Below, piece after piece: positions 1-6,446 of a stretch of DNA of 12,870 nt. The stretch spans positions 1 to 12,870 of the forward strand of contig CACYNZ010000075.1 in assembly GCA_902775835.1 (NCBI GenBank), written 5' to 3'. The notes beneath the pieces are model-generated. The model was given only the letters and a program-made list of their open reading frames with translations, had not been told where the DNA came from and did no database searches. The position numbers were made by a program, and so were the translations under genes. The stretch's first letter is position 1. Every line of letters starts with the position of its first letter. Origin of the DNA: an uncultured Eubacteriales bacterium (GTDB taxonomy: Bacteria; Bacillota_A; Clostridia; Christensenellales; Aristaeellaceae).

Positions 1-372
1 AGGTGCATGATACCCTTCTTTTAAACGCTCATATGCAGTATGTTCCGTCGATCTGAACATACCACCCCACCAAAATATTGTTTTATTTTCAATAATCTGA
101 TTCAGCCATAATGCGCCTGCATCTTCGGCTTTGAAATCTTTTCCCTGCTCAAGAATTCGAATGAAGGAAAATGTACCCGATATATCATCATCAACTTCAA
201 TGACTGGTCCTTTATGTACAAAGCGGTCCACAAAATCATAAGTACTTCTTATTTTTTCATAGCTCCATCCTTCTACAGGCCTGCCTAAATACACGCCTAT
301 TATTTTTCCAAGGACACCCGCATAGATTTTTTCACGTGTTTCTGTACTTAACATATTATTGGTGTTACTCAT
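1..372 (-). CDS. ADP-ribosylglycohydrolase family protein, N-terminal part (runs off the window)
   Basis: The minus strand is open from an ATG at 372-370 to the window edge, giving 124 residues. The N-terminal stretch around residues 18-41 (AGVLGKIIGVYLGRPVEGWS) is the typical first helix of ADP-ribosylglycohydrolases. VDDDISGTF at 60-68 corresponds to the metal-binding acidic motif of that family, which cleaves ADP-ribose from proteins or related N-glycosidic conjugates. The start overlaps the stop of the upstream nucleoside hydrolase by 8 bases (ATGAGTAA), so it is very probably translated by coupling; I see no good separate ribosome binding site. Its place after an ABC importer and a nucleoside hydrolase suggests a catabolic role on an imported nucleoside or ADP-ribose-like molecule rather than regulation of a target protein. 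That role is inference. The C-terminal part, with further metal ligands, is not in the window. Confidence 0.85.
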   Translation of the reverse strand, partial: MSNTNNMLSTETREKIYAGVLGKIIGVYLGRPVEGWSYEKIRSTYDFVDRFVHKGPVIEVDDDISGTFSFIRILEQGKDFKAEDAGALWLNQIIENKTIFWWGGMFRSTEHTAYERLKEGYHAP

Positions 373-1249
373 AATGCGCGTCATTAACAACGAAGTAGAG
401 TTCTTTCAGGAAAGCATCACGGCCTGCTTTTATGGCAAGATGATGTGTCCCATGTTCGCATTTTTCCCAGCTAGTCAGAGAGTCCTGGATTGAAATGCTC
501 ATGTATCCTGATTCTGTTGAAAATAATTCGGGATGGAGACAATAGACTGCAGCCATCGGATCATGATAGTGATACCACTTTGCTCCCCGAGCAAACCAGT
601 TATTACCCATTTCATTCAACGTATGTGCAAACTCTCCATGCACATGTGATTTCAGATATTCTGATGGTGTAAATATAGTATTTGTCAGATCGCAAGGGAA
701 AATTGTTAACTCCCTGAAATCGGCATTCAGTACATCATTTCCGGCTTGTTGATCACATAGAATATTCCAGTCCAAAACATTTTTTATTTTCTCCCGCTCC
801 AGCTTACAGCCCATAATTACAACACGCTTTAAATTGTGTGAAAAATCTGGATCTTTATTGATTGCTGCTGCAATATTGCTATAAGGGCCAACACCGATTA
901 GTGTCACTTCTCCTTTGTTTTCGCGAGCACTTCTGATCATGAAATCAACAGCATTCTCTTTCTGTTCAGACCGATGAATATCATAATTCTTTAAAATTGT
1001 CTTCATCTGACATTTAGGCTGATAAATGTGCTGTTCTGTAATGGGATTTTCGATACCGACATACACCGGAATGTTCTTATGCGCTTCATCAATTAGAATC
1101 TGGCACAAGTCAGCTCTTGCCTCTGGTTCACCGCTGACTGTTGTTACACCAAGAAGATCCACTTTGCTATGATGAAGCAAGTATGCTAAAGCAAAACTGT
1201 CATCTATATCGCTGCCAAGATCTGTGTCGAAAATGATTTTTTCTTTCAT
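365..1249 (-). CDS. Nucleoside hydrolase (inosine/uridine-preferring family)
   Basis: A 294-residue protein whose N-terminus carries the family fingerprint DTDLGSDIDD (residues 8-17), the calcium-binding aspartate cluster of IUNH enzymes. These hydrolyse the N-glycosidic bond of nucleosides to free base and ribose. The C-terminal HDPMAAVY (Asp230) is the other conserved calcium/ribose ligand region. Length matches the family (about 300). I place the start at 1249 rather than at an upstream in-frame codon because family members begin directly before the DTD motif and because upstream sequence lies inside the permease gene. The start is 4 bases after the permease stop. A GGAAGG sits about 20 bases upstream, too far for an ideal site, so coupling is likely. 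Expected to be cytoplasmic. The neighbouring importer and ADP-ribosylglycohydrolase point to use of an imported nucleoside-like substrate, whose identity cannot be read from sequence. Confidence 0.92.
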   Translation of the reverse strand: MKEKIIFDTDLGSDIDDSFALAYLLHHSKVDLLGVTTVSGEPEARADLCQILIDEAHKNIPVYVGIENPITEQHIYQPKCQMKTILKNYDIHRSEQKENAVDFMIRSARENKGEVTLIGVGPYSNIAAAINKDPDFSHNLKRVVIMGCKLEREKIKNVLDWNILCDQQAGNDVLNADFRELTIFPCDLTNTIFTPSEYLKSHVHGEFAHTLNEMGNNWFARGAKWYHYHDPMAAVYCLHPELFSTESGYMSISIQDSLTSWEKCEHGTHHLAIKAGRDAFLKELYFVVNDAHYE

Positions 1250-1253
1250 AAAG

Positions 1254-2129
1254 CTATGACTTGATAGATCCTTCCACCATTCCCTGAATAATCTGCTTCT
1301 GTGCAAGCAGGAATATAACAAGAACAGGGAAAATAGCCATAAGAGTTGATGTCAGAACCATATCCCACTGCTTTGTATATGCACCGACAAAGTTATTGAC
1401 GGCCAGTGGAATCGTCTGAATTGCATTTCCTTTTCCAAGAACAAGAAGCGGGAGCAGGAAGTCATTCCAGATCCAGATTCCATTGAGAATCGTAACTGTA
1501 ACGATAATCGGTTTCAGCATCGGAAGCACAATGTGGTTAAAAGTCTGTAATTTAGAGCATCCGTCAATTTCTGCAGCCTCTTCAATCTCGTACGGAATAC
1601 CTTTTACAAAGCCACAGAACATGAATACAGACATACTCATGCCAAACCCAATGTAAGCAAAAACGATACCAGGATAGCTGCGCATCATGCTGAAGCCAAA
1701 TACAGGCATTGTGAAGTTTGTACTTATTGTCCTGAACCAGGAAACAAGTGGATACATAACAACCTGGAAAGGAATTACCATTGCGGCAATAAACATGTAA
1801 TAAATAAAATTAGAAAGCTTTGATTTACGCCTCGTAATCACCCAGGCAGCCATCGCCGCAAAAAGTACGATAAAGAACAAAGAACATACTGTGATGATGA
1901 TCGAAGAAACAAGAGCGGAGGAATAGTTAACTGTTCTGTCTGCAAACACTTTCTGGATATTTGAAAACAGAGTGCCCCAGTTCTCCGGAAGTTTCATCGG
2001 ATCCATAATAATTTCAGGTGAGCTCTTTGCTGAGTTGACAACAACAAGAATTAAAGGTGCAATCCAGAACAGGAATAATGCAATCGCTGCAATTTCTGCT
2101 ATTGTTGCAAGTACTTTTTTCTTACTCAT
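1254..2129 (-). CDS. CUT1-family ABC transporter permease (MalG-like)
   Basis: A 291-residue integral membrane protein with about six hydrophobic segments (for example 15-32, 73-97, 106-130, 153-175, 205-232 and 258-276). The EAA loop, EEAAEIDGCSKLQTFNHIVLP, starts near residue 183 and is the docking site for the ATPase subunit in binding-protein-dependent importers. The form EIDGC...LP is typical of the MalG branch of carbohydrate permeases. The start is supported by AAGGAG eight bases upstream. It overlaps the stop of the preceding permease by 4 bases (ATGA), a mark of one operon. No ATPase gene is present; CUT1 systems of Bacillota commonly share a genomic MsmX-type ATPase encoded elsewhere. 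The substrate is unknown; the downstream nucleoside hydrolase suggests a nucleoside- or ribose-containing compound rather than a plain sugar, which is inference. Confidence 0.93.
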   Translation of the reverse strand: MSKKKVLATIAEIAAIALFLFWIAPLILVVVNSAKSSPEIIMDPMKLPENWGTLFSNIQKVFADRTVNYSSALVSSIIITVCSLFFIVLFAAMAAWVITRRKSKLSNFIYYMFIAAMVIPFQVVMYPLVSWFRTISTNFTMPVFGFSMMRSYPGIVFAYIGFGMSMSVFMFCGFVKGIPYEIEEAAEIDGCSKLQTFNHIVLPMLKPIIVTVTILNGIWIWNDFLLPLLVLGKGNAIQTIPLAVNNFVGAYTKQWDMVLTSTLMAIFPVLVIFLLAQKQIIQGMVEGSIKS

Positions 2130-3049
2130 GCGTCAATCTCCTTACTACGAGTTATATGCGTCTGAATCAAAGTTAACACTGCTAAGCCAATGAAGAATAG
2201 AATTGCCTTGGCCTGTCCAAGAGCCATATGATTCTCTACTGTAGCTGTCTTATAGATGTTAACTGCAATCATTTCTGTTGCATTAATTGCTTCCCCATTC
2301 CACATCATAGATGGACCGCCGTTTGTTAATGAAATAATGACATCGTACATCTTCATGCTGCTGCTCAATGTAAGGAAGAGTGTAATTGTAAATGTCGGCA
2401 TAATCAGAGGAATTGTTATTTTTCTAAGTCTCTGCCAGCCGGTGCAGCCATCGATTTCAGCTGATTCCAGTAATTCTTTAGATACATTCTGAAGAGCTGT
2501 ATAGTAGATCATCATAATGTATCCTGCATATTGCCATGTCTGTGTAATGACAAGGGCAATAATTGTCATCTTCGGATTTACCAGGAAGTAATGATTATTT
2601 GCCTCGAAGAATTTTATACCAAGATTCGGGACTATCTGGTTATAAATAAATTGCCAGATGTAGCCAAGAACCAGTCCGCCAATCAGATTCGGAAGGAAAA
2701 AACCTGCTCGATAAACATTTCTTCCCTTTAATTTAGATGAAACAAGCAATGCTAAAGCAAATGAAACTATGTTAATAACGATGAAGTTCAACGCACCTAC
2801 AAGCAGAGTGACAAGAATAGAGTAATGAAAACGATTGTCCTGGAACGCATCAATATAGTTTTGTAAACCAACCCAATGCATATCAGAACTAGGAATACCA
2901 GTCCAATTTGTAAATGAGTAATAAATTCCAGATATAAACGGTACAACAATCACACAAAAGAACGCAATTAACGCAGGAAGCAGAAACAGAACATACGTCA
3001 CTCTATCCTGCACTTTCTTATTAGCTAATTTCTTTGGCTTTTTATTCAT
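2126..3049 (-). CDS. CUT1-family ABC transporter permease (MalF/UgpA-like)
   Basis: A 307-residue membrane permease, partner of the MalG-like protein encoded next. It starts with a short basic segment (residues 1-16) followed by a first membrane helix at about 17-45. The periplasmic-type motif YYSFTNWTG (43-51) and the EAA loop SAEIDGCTGWQRLRKITIP (from 196) are typical of the family. The start at 3049 is preferred over an in-frame ATG 45 bases upstream because AAGGAG lies 9 bases before it and because family members begin with such a basic tail. Together the two permeases would form the membrane channel of an importer for a solute captured by an extracellular lipoprotein. The gene for that lipoprotein is broken just upstream, so this importer may be inactive or may use another binding protein. 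Confidence 0.93.
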   Translation of the reverse strand: MNKKPKKLANKKVQDRVTYVLFLLPALIAFFCVIVVPFISGIYYSFTNWTGIPSSDMHWVGLQNYIDAFQDNRFHYSILVTLLVGALNFIVINIVSFALALLVSSKLKGRNVYRAGFFLPNLIGGLVLGYIWQFIYNQIVPNLGIKFFEANNHYFLVNPKMTIIALVITQTWQYAGYIMMIYYTALQNVSKELLESAEIDGCTGWQRLRKITIPLIMPTFTITLFLTLSSSMKMYDVIISLTNGGPSMMWNGEAINATEMIAVNIYKTATVENHMALGQAKAILFFIGLAVLTLIQTHITRSKEIDA

Positions 3050-3067
3050 TGGTTCCCTCTCCTTTTT

Positions 3068-3101
3068 AAAAGCGGATAGGTAAGCCAGGCTCACCTACCC
3101 G
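3068..3101 (-). terminator. Intercistronic hairpin between binding-protein and permease genes
   Basis: On the minus strand, a 12-bp stem with two G-U pairs (arms 3101-3090 and 3084-3073) and a CCTGG loop is followed by CTTTT. It sits between the stop of the solute-binding fragment and the ribosome binding site of the first permease. Hairpins here in ABC operons usually protect or attenuate message so that binding protein exceeds permease. It may act as a partial terminator. Confidence 0.6.
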
Positions 3102-3130
3102 TTTGATTATGAATTATGTTTTTTGGTTAA

Positions 3131-3610
3131 TTAATTAGCTAATGTTCCGATAGCATCCGTCATCATCTGAATGAATCCAGCCTTATCAATTCCACCTGTT
3201 GCAAACTGTGCATAGATAGGTCCCAGAGTATTCACTGCGAAGCCATCAGGCAGTTTATACTGGTTGGTGAAACTGTAAGTTGTCTTGCCAGCTTCGATCC
3301 AGTCAGAGAGAGCAACGCTCAGTCCAAGACTCGGCTTGTAAGAATTATTTGTGAAAGCACTAATCAGACCAACACCTTCAACCATCATCTTCTGACCAGC
3401 ATCTGTATCAACGAGATCTTCCAGATACTTCTTAGCAAGATCAAGGTTCTTGGAATCTTTGTTCAGGCAGTACCAGGATGGAGCACCAGCAAACAGACCT
3501 GTGCATTCTGTATCACCAAGTGTTGCATATGGAGTAAATCCCATTGTGAAATCTCCGCCTGCTTCAGAAACTGAATATGGCCGGCGGAGATATGGCACAG
3601 GTATAAACAA
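3131..3610 (-). pseudogene. Extracellular solute-binding protein (family 1), 5'-truncated remnant
   Basis: About 150 residues match the C-terminal third of a CUT1 solute-binding protein: a GGDFTMGFTPYA segment, then an AGAPSWYCLNKDSKN stretch, a helix LAKKYLEDLVDTDAGQKMM, and a C-terminal DAIGTLAN. Complete members are about 420-450 residues with a lipoprotein signal; none of that is present. Upstream, the frame closes at a TGA (3616-3614). The only start is a TTG at 3610 without a ribosome binding site, and residues before about SEAGGDF do not look like the family. The homologous part therefore seems to begin near 3575. The remnant lies directly ahead of the two permease genes, as expected for the intact operon. 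Loss of the first two thirds probably also removed the operon promoter. A frameshift is less likely, since the region upstream in other frames shows no binding-protein sequence before the ATPase terminator. Confidence 0.85.
3551..3591. repeat. Nested inverted repeat at the truncation point
   Basis: ATCTCCGCC (3551-3559) is repeated inverted as GGCGGAGAT (3583-3591), a perfect 9-bp match. Inside it, TTCAG (3563-3567) and CTGAA (3571-3575) form a second stem around AAA. The structure lies exactly where homology to the solute-binding protein ends. Confidence 0.6.
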
Positions 3611-3637
3611 GGTTCAGGCGGAATGAAACGCACAGGA

Positions 3638-3676
3638 AAACAGGGCAGGAGATGTTCGGCATCTCCTGCCCTGTTT
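3638..3676 (-). terminator. Rho-independent terminator of the ATPase gene
   Basis: A perfect 17-bp stem (3676-3660 with 3654-3638) around a 5-base loop is followed on the minus strand by TTTTCCTG. It lies about 50 bases after the ATPase stop. The AAACAGGG/CCCTGTTT ends give A and T tracts on both sides, so it may also work in the plus direction. Confidence 0.9.
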
Positions 3677-3725
3677 GCTATTTCTCCATCCGGAGGAAAC
3701 TGCGGAAAGACGATATGAGGGATCC

Positions 3726-5144
3726 TCAGGAAAACAGATCATCGGCTGTGATGACATTCTGGATACGGCCTGTGAAAGAGCCATCGGTCACTCCATAGGG
3801 TGTGACCAGCGTCGGATGAATGGCACAGCGGGTACCGGTGACCGTCAGGAAGTCGGAGGTTTTATTTCCGATTTCTTCATCGAGCTTTGCCGTGACCGCG
3901 TGCTTTCTTCCTGAGAATTTCATTTCGCAAAGGTTGATGATCTGATCTTTTCTTGCGATGATCAGGTCAATCTGAGATCCATGGACACCCTTCCCGCTGT
4001 CTTTTTTACAGGCCCATGCGCAGGTATCGCTTGCCACGCCTGAGATTCCCAGTGCCTGTTTGATCTGGGAAATGTGCGCAAGACAAACCCGTTCAAAAGC
4101 CAGCCCACACCATGCATTGATCAGGGGAGTGTTGATCTGATTGCTCCAGTAGTGTTCATCGTCTGGCTTGTCTTCCAGAAATTTGTAATAGAACAGTGTG
4201 TAGTGATCCATGAGCTGATACACAGCGTTTCGTTCCTTCATTCCATACTGACGGTATTTTCGAAGGAAGCCGCAGCTTTCCAGTTCTTCCAGCCGTGTCG
4301 TGATATTTCCCGAATCCGGCAGCCGGGCTGCCTTCAGGATTTCTTCCCGGGTCATGCCAGCTTTCCTTTTTCCCAGAGCAGATACGATTTTTATATAGGG
4401 TTCTGGTTTTTTGAACAGGGCTGCGTACAGATAGTCAAATTCGTGCTGAAGCGGTGCATCCTGGGCAAAGAAAATGCGGTCAATATTCTGAGACAGGCTG
4501 AATCCTTTTTCGAGAAAACTCCAGTAGAAAGGAATGCCGCCCATGATCATATAGCATTCAAGAATCTGGTGACGGTTCATGACGATGCCTCTGGACTGGA
4601 TGTAGGCCTCGCATTCTCTGAGTGTGAACGGCTGAAGATGCATGCGATATGAGGGACGATGGTAAAGACCGCCCTTGTTACGGATGATTTTGAAATTCAT
4701 CCAGGACACGGATGAACTGCAGAGAATGAGCAGAATATCTGAACGCGCTGAGGCCCAGCTGTTCCAGAAGCCTTCAAGCGCCATGACAAAATCGCTGGTG
4801 TGGGTGTCCATCCAGGACAGTTCGTCCAGAAAGATGACTTTCTTTTTTTCGGTGGATTTCCGGATCAGTTCCTTGAGCAGTTCAAAAGCTTCAAGCCAGT
4901 TTCTGGGCCTTGGAAAGTCCTGCAGCCCATACTGCCGAAGTGAAAGACAAAACTCAAACAGTTCGTCCACCAGTGTTCCGCCCGGAAGGCCGGTATGCTG
5001 AAAGGTGAAATGGGCATGCAGGCTTTCCCGGATCAGGTATGTTTTTCCAACTCTGCGCCTGCCATATACAGCGATGCATCTGGATTCTTCCGCCTGAAAA
5101 GATTCAGACAGGATCTTCTTTTCCTTTTCCCGGCCGATCAGCAT
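3726..5144 (-). CDS. AAA+ ATPase with C-terminal DUF234 / PD-(D/E)XK-like domain
   Basis: A 472-residue protein of the archaeal-type ATPase family that is widespread and often multicopy in anaerobic Bacillota. The opening LIGREKEKKIL (2-12) is the usual start of the family. Walker A is GRRRVGKT (28-35) and Walker B is VIFLDE (103-108), followed by a sensor-like SSS segment. A winged-helix region follows (about 265-315, TREEILKAARLPDSGNITTR). The C-terminal domain contains QIDLII (Asp393) and CEMK (Glu407, Lys409), spaced like the active site of PD-(D/E)XK nucleases; whether it cuts DNA is not established. An AAAGC-spaced GGGAGGA supports the ATG at 5144. The gene stands alone between its own promoter with palindromes and its own terminator. 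The family function is unclear; proposals include defence, mobile-element or toxin-like roles. Family assignment is confident, the function is not. Confidence 0.9.
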   Translation of the reverse strand: MLIGREKEKKILSESFQAEESRCIAVYGRRRVGKTYLIRESLHAHFTFQHTGLPGGTLVDELFEFCLSLRQYGLQDFPRPRNWLEAFELLKELIRKSTEKKKVIFLDELSWMDTHTSDFVMALEGFWNSWASARSDILLILCSSSVSWMNFKIIRNKGGLYHRPSYRMHLQPFTLRECEAYIQSRGIVMNRHQILECYMIMGGIPFYWSFLEKGFSLSQNIDRIFFAQDAPLQHEFDYLYAALFKKPEPYIKIVSALGKRKAGMTREEILKAARLPDSGNITTRLEELESCGFLRKYRQYGMKERNAVYQLMDHYTLFYYKFLEDKPDDEHYWSNQINTPLINAWCGLAFERVCLAHISQIKQALGISGVASDTCAWACKKDSGKGVHGSQIDLIIARKDQIINLCEMKFSGRKHAVTAKLDEEIGNKTSDFLTVTGTRCAIHPTLVTPYGVTDGSFTGRIQNVITADDLFS

Positions 5145-5189
5145 GCTTTCTGTCCTCCCGTTTATGCGCTTCTGGTACAGGCTGGATAA

Positions 5190-5276
5190 TTAGCGCCAGA
5201 ATTAATAATTCACTTTGGCGCTAACTGGATTATATATCATATTAGCGCCAAAATCGATGGTAAACTTTGGCGCTAA
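5190..5276. repeat. Two near-identical palindromes, 52 bp apart, upstream of the ATPase gene
   Basis: Unit 1 has arms TTAGCGCCAGA (5190-5200) and TTTGGCGCTAA (5214-5224). Unit 2 has arms TTAGCGCCAAA (5242-5252) and TTTGGCGCTAA (5266-5276). Each unit is 35 bp with a 13-bp spacer that is not conserved, and corresponding arms are exactly 52 bp apart, about five helical turns. Conservation of arms but not spacers, and overlap with a promoter, indicate protein-binding operators. Confidence 0.85.
5236..5264 (-). promoter_or_regulatory. Promoter of the ATPase gene, inside the palindromes
   Basis: On the minus strand, TTTACC (5264-5259) and TATGAT (5241-5236) are separated by 17 bp. One palindrome arm (5242-5252) lies wholly between the two boxes and its partner (5266-5276) ends one base upstream of the -35 box, so a bound protein would block polymerase. 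A second -10-like TATAAT is three bases further downstream. Confidence 0.55.
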
Positions 5277-5359
5277 CCTGCTGAATTATATGCTTACCGC
5301 CGAAATATGCGGCATACGGAGAGGGCAGGCGCGGCTGATTTCTGATGGAATATGCCGGC

Positions 5360-5388
5360 AAAAAAACGTCAGACAGTGATGCCTGACG
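5360..5388 (-). terminator. Rho-independent terminator of the mutagenesis operon
   Basis: On the minus strand, CGTCAGGCA and TGTCTGACG form a 9-bp stem (one G-U pair) with a TCAC loop, followed by seven T residues. It lies about 30 bases after the stop of the SRAP-like gene and closes the five-gene operon. Confidence 0.92.
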
Positions 5389-5418
5389 CATGGGACGGGG
5401 GAATGTCCGAAAGCGGGA

Positions 5419-6015
5419 TTATTCAGGTTCCGTGATCAGTTCGACAACCGGATCAGCCAGGAAAGGCCGGACCGCTTTCTGCGGGTCCGTCCAGGAGCGC
5501 AGGGCATAGGAGGGGAGCATGAGCGGCATATTGGAACCGAGATAGGCAACATGTTCCACGGCTTCCCGGGTGAGAATCAGGAAGAAGGGCAGTCCTTCTT
5601 CCAGGTGATAGATACCGGCAAAAAACCCCAGATCCTGACCGGAGGGCTGCAGAATGGTCCGGCGCTCCTGTCCGGGCTCGGTTTCAAAATAGTAGCTGAA
5701 GGGGATGATGCACCGATGCTCCGCAAGGTCCCGGAAACTGTCCCGGGCCAGGTTTTCCACCCGCAGAAGCGTGAGAAAGCTGCCCGCTTCCTTGCCGGGC
5801 TCCGGCGGAATGGTGATGCCCCACTGCATGGGAAAAATGGTGTTGCGTCCCTGACGGTCCCTGGCCATCACGGGAATGACGTGGCCGGGGTGAATTTCTC
5901 CCTGGGACCTGGGCGGATGCACCCTGTGCATGAAGCGCAGGGCGAGGGGAGACGCCTGCATGCGCCGGCCGCTGTCTTCAAGCGCCGGCTGCTGATCCAG
6001 ATAAAAGGCCTCCAT
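5419..6015 (-). CDS. SRAP-family protein (YedK/HMCES-like) lacking the catalytic cysteine
   Basis: A 198-residue protein with the order of SRAP-domain motifs. HPGHVIPVM (42-50) matches the APTQ..PV strand, MQWGITIP (63-70) the WG motif, and RCIIPFSYYFET (101-112) the RC(L/V)(I/V)P..GFYEW motif; GSNMPLML (160-167) matches HDRMPVIL. SRAP proteins cap abasic sites in single-stranded DNA through a thiazolidine link made by Cys2. Here the residue after Met is Glu, the Asn of NARAE is replaced (LLRVE, 83-87), and the His of HDRMP is Gly160. Only the Glu of GFYEW remains (Glu111). The start is well fixed by GGAGGT five bases upstream, so the missing Cys is not a start-site artefact. The gene overlaps the YolD gene by 38 bases. 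It probably binds DNA or a partner of the polymerase without forming the usual crosslink; this is inference. Confidence 0.8.
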   Translation of the reverse strand: MEAFYLDQQPALEDSGRRMQASPLALRFMHRVHPPRSQGEIHPGHVIPVMARDRQGRNTIFPMQWGITIPPEPGKEAGSFLTLLRVENLARDSFRDLAEHRCIIPFSYYFETEPGQERRTILQPSGQDLGFFAGIYHLEEGLPFFLILTREAVEHVAYLGSNMPLMLPSYALRSWTDPQKAVRPFLADPVVELITEPE

Positions 6016-6442
6016 GACTGACCTCCGGATAGATGGTAAGAAGATCGGAAAAGGGAATGCTCCGGCCGGCAAACACCAGGGACTGGGTCTGCGCGCTGAC
6101 GTCCAGAAGCGTGTCGGTATATTCCAGGTACTGGCCAAGTTCCTGCCAGCCCATGCGCTCCCGGTCCTGACAGGGCTGGAAGTAGGTGACCCGGATCCGG
6201 GGACGGCACCGGGTGTGACGGATCCGATCCTCCAGGCGCACCAGTTCCTGGTTCAGATGCAGAAGCTCTTCGCCGTCGGGATAGCGCCGCTTTTCATAGA
6301 CCACTTTCTTGTGGCTGACGGAAAAGTCAAAGCCGCGCAGCGCGTCAAAGGGCGCGAAGATCTTGGCGCGCAGAGACCGGGCCATGGGCCGCGGCGGCGC
6401 CGGCGGTGCCAGATAGAGAATGTCCTGATAGGGAAAAGCCAT
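5978..6442 (-). CDS. YolD-like protein
   Basis: A 154-residue protein with the YolD signature: an opening DILYLAPPAPPRPMARSLRAKI (from residue 7), then FAPFDALRGFD (29-39), a coiled region EELLHLNQELVRLEDRI (58-74), RVTYFQP (84-90), and a C-terminal IPFSDLLTI (129-137). YolD proteins are small partners encoded beside UvrX-type Y-family polymerases in Bacillota and their phages; a role like UmuD in assisting or controlling the polymerase has been proposed but is not settled. The start at 6442 has a GGGGGTG ribosome binding site and lies 4 bases after the polymerase stop. The last residues overlap the start of the SRAP-like gene, whose ribosome binding site lies inside this coding region. The C-terminal tail after residue 140 is unlikely to be conserved. 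Confidence 0.85.
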   Translation of the reverse strand: MAFPYQDILYLAPPAPPRPMARSLRAKIFAPFDALRGFDFSVSHKKVVYEKRRYPDGEELLHLNQELVRLEDRIRHTRCRPRIRVTYFQPCQDRERMGWQELGQYLEYTDTLLDVSAQTQSLVFAGRSIPFSDLLTIYPEVSHGGLLSGSAAGA

Positions 6443-6446
6443 GGGT

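Noticed and set aside
3638..3676. Terminal inverted repeats of an insertion sequence
   Set aside because: The arms are 5 bases apart with a T tract on the correct side of the ATPase gene, so it is a terminator; no transposase is present.
5190..5276. CRISPR array
   Set aside because: Only two palindromic units, short 13-bp inner and 17-bp outer spacings, and no cas genes; promoter overlap fits operators better.
5419..6442. A frameshifted fusion of YolD and SRAP domains
   Set aside because: Each frame has its own ribosome binding site and start and matches a separate complete family, so they are two overlapping genes.
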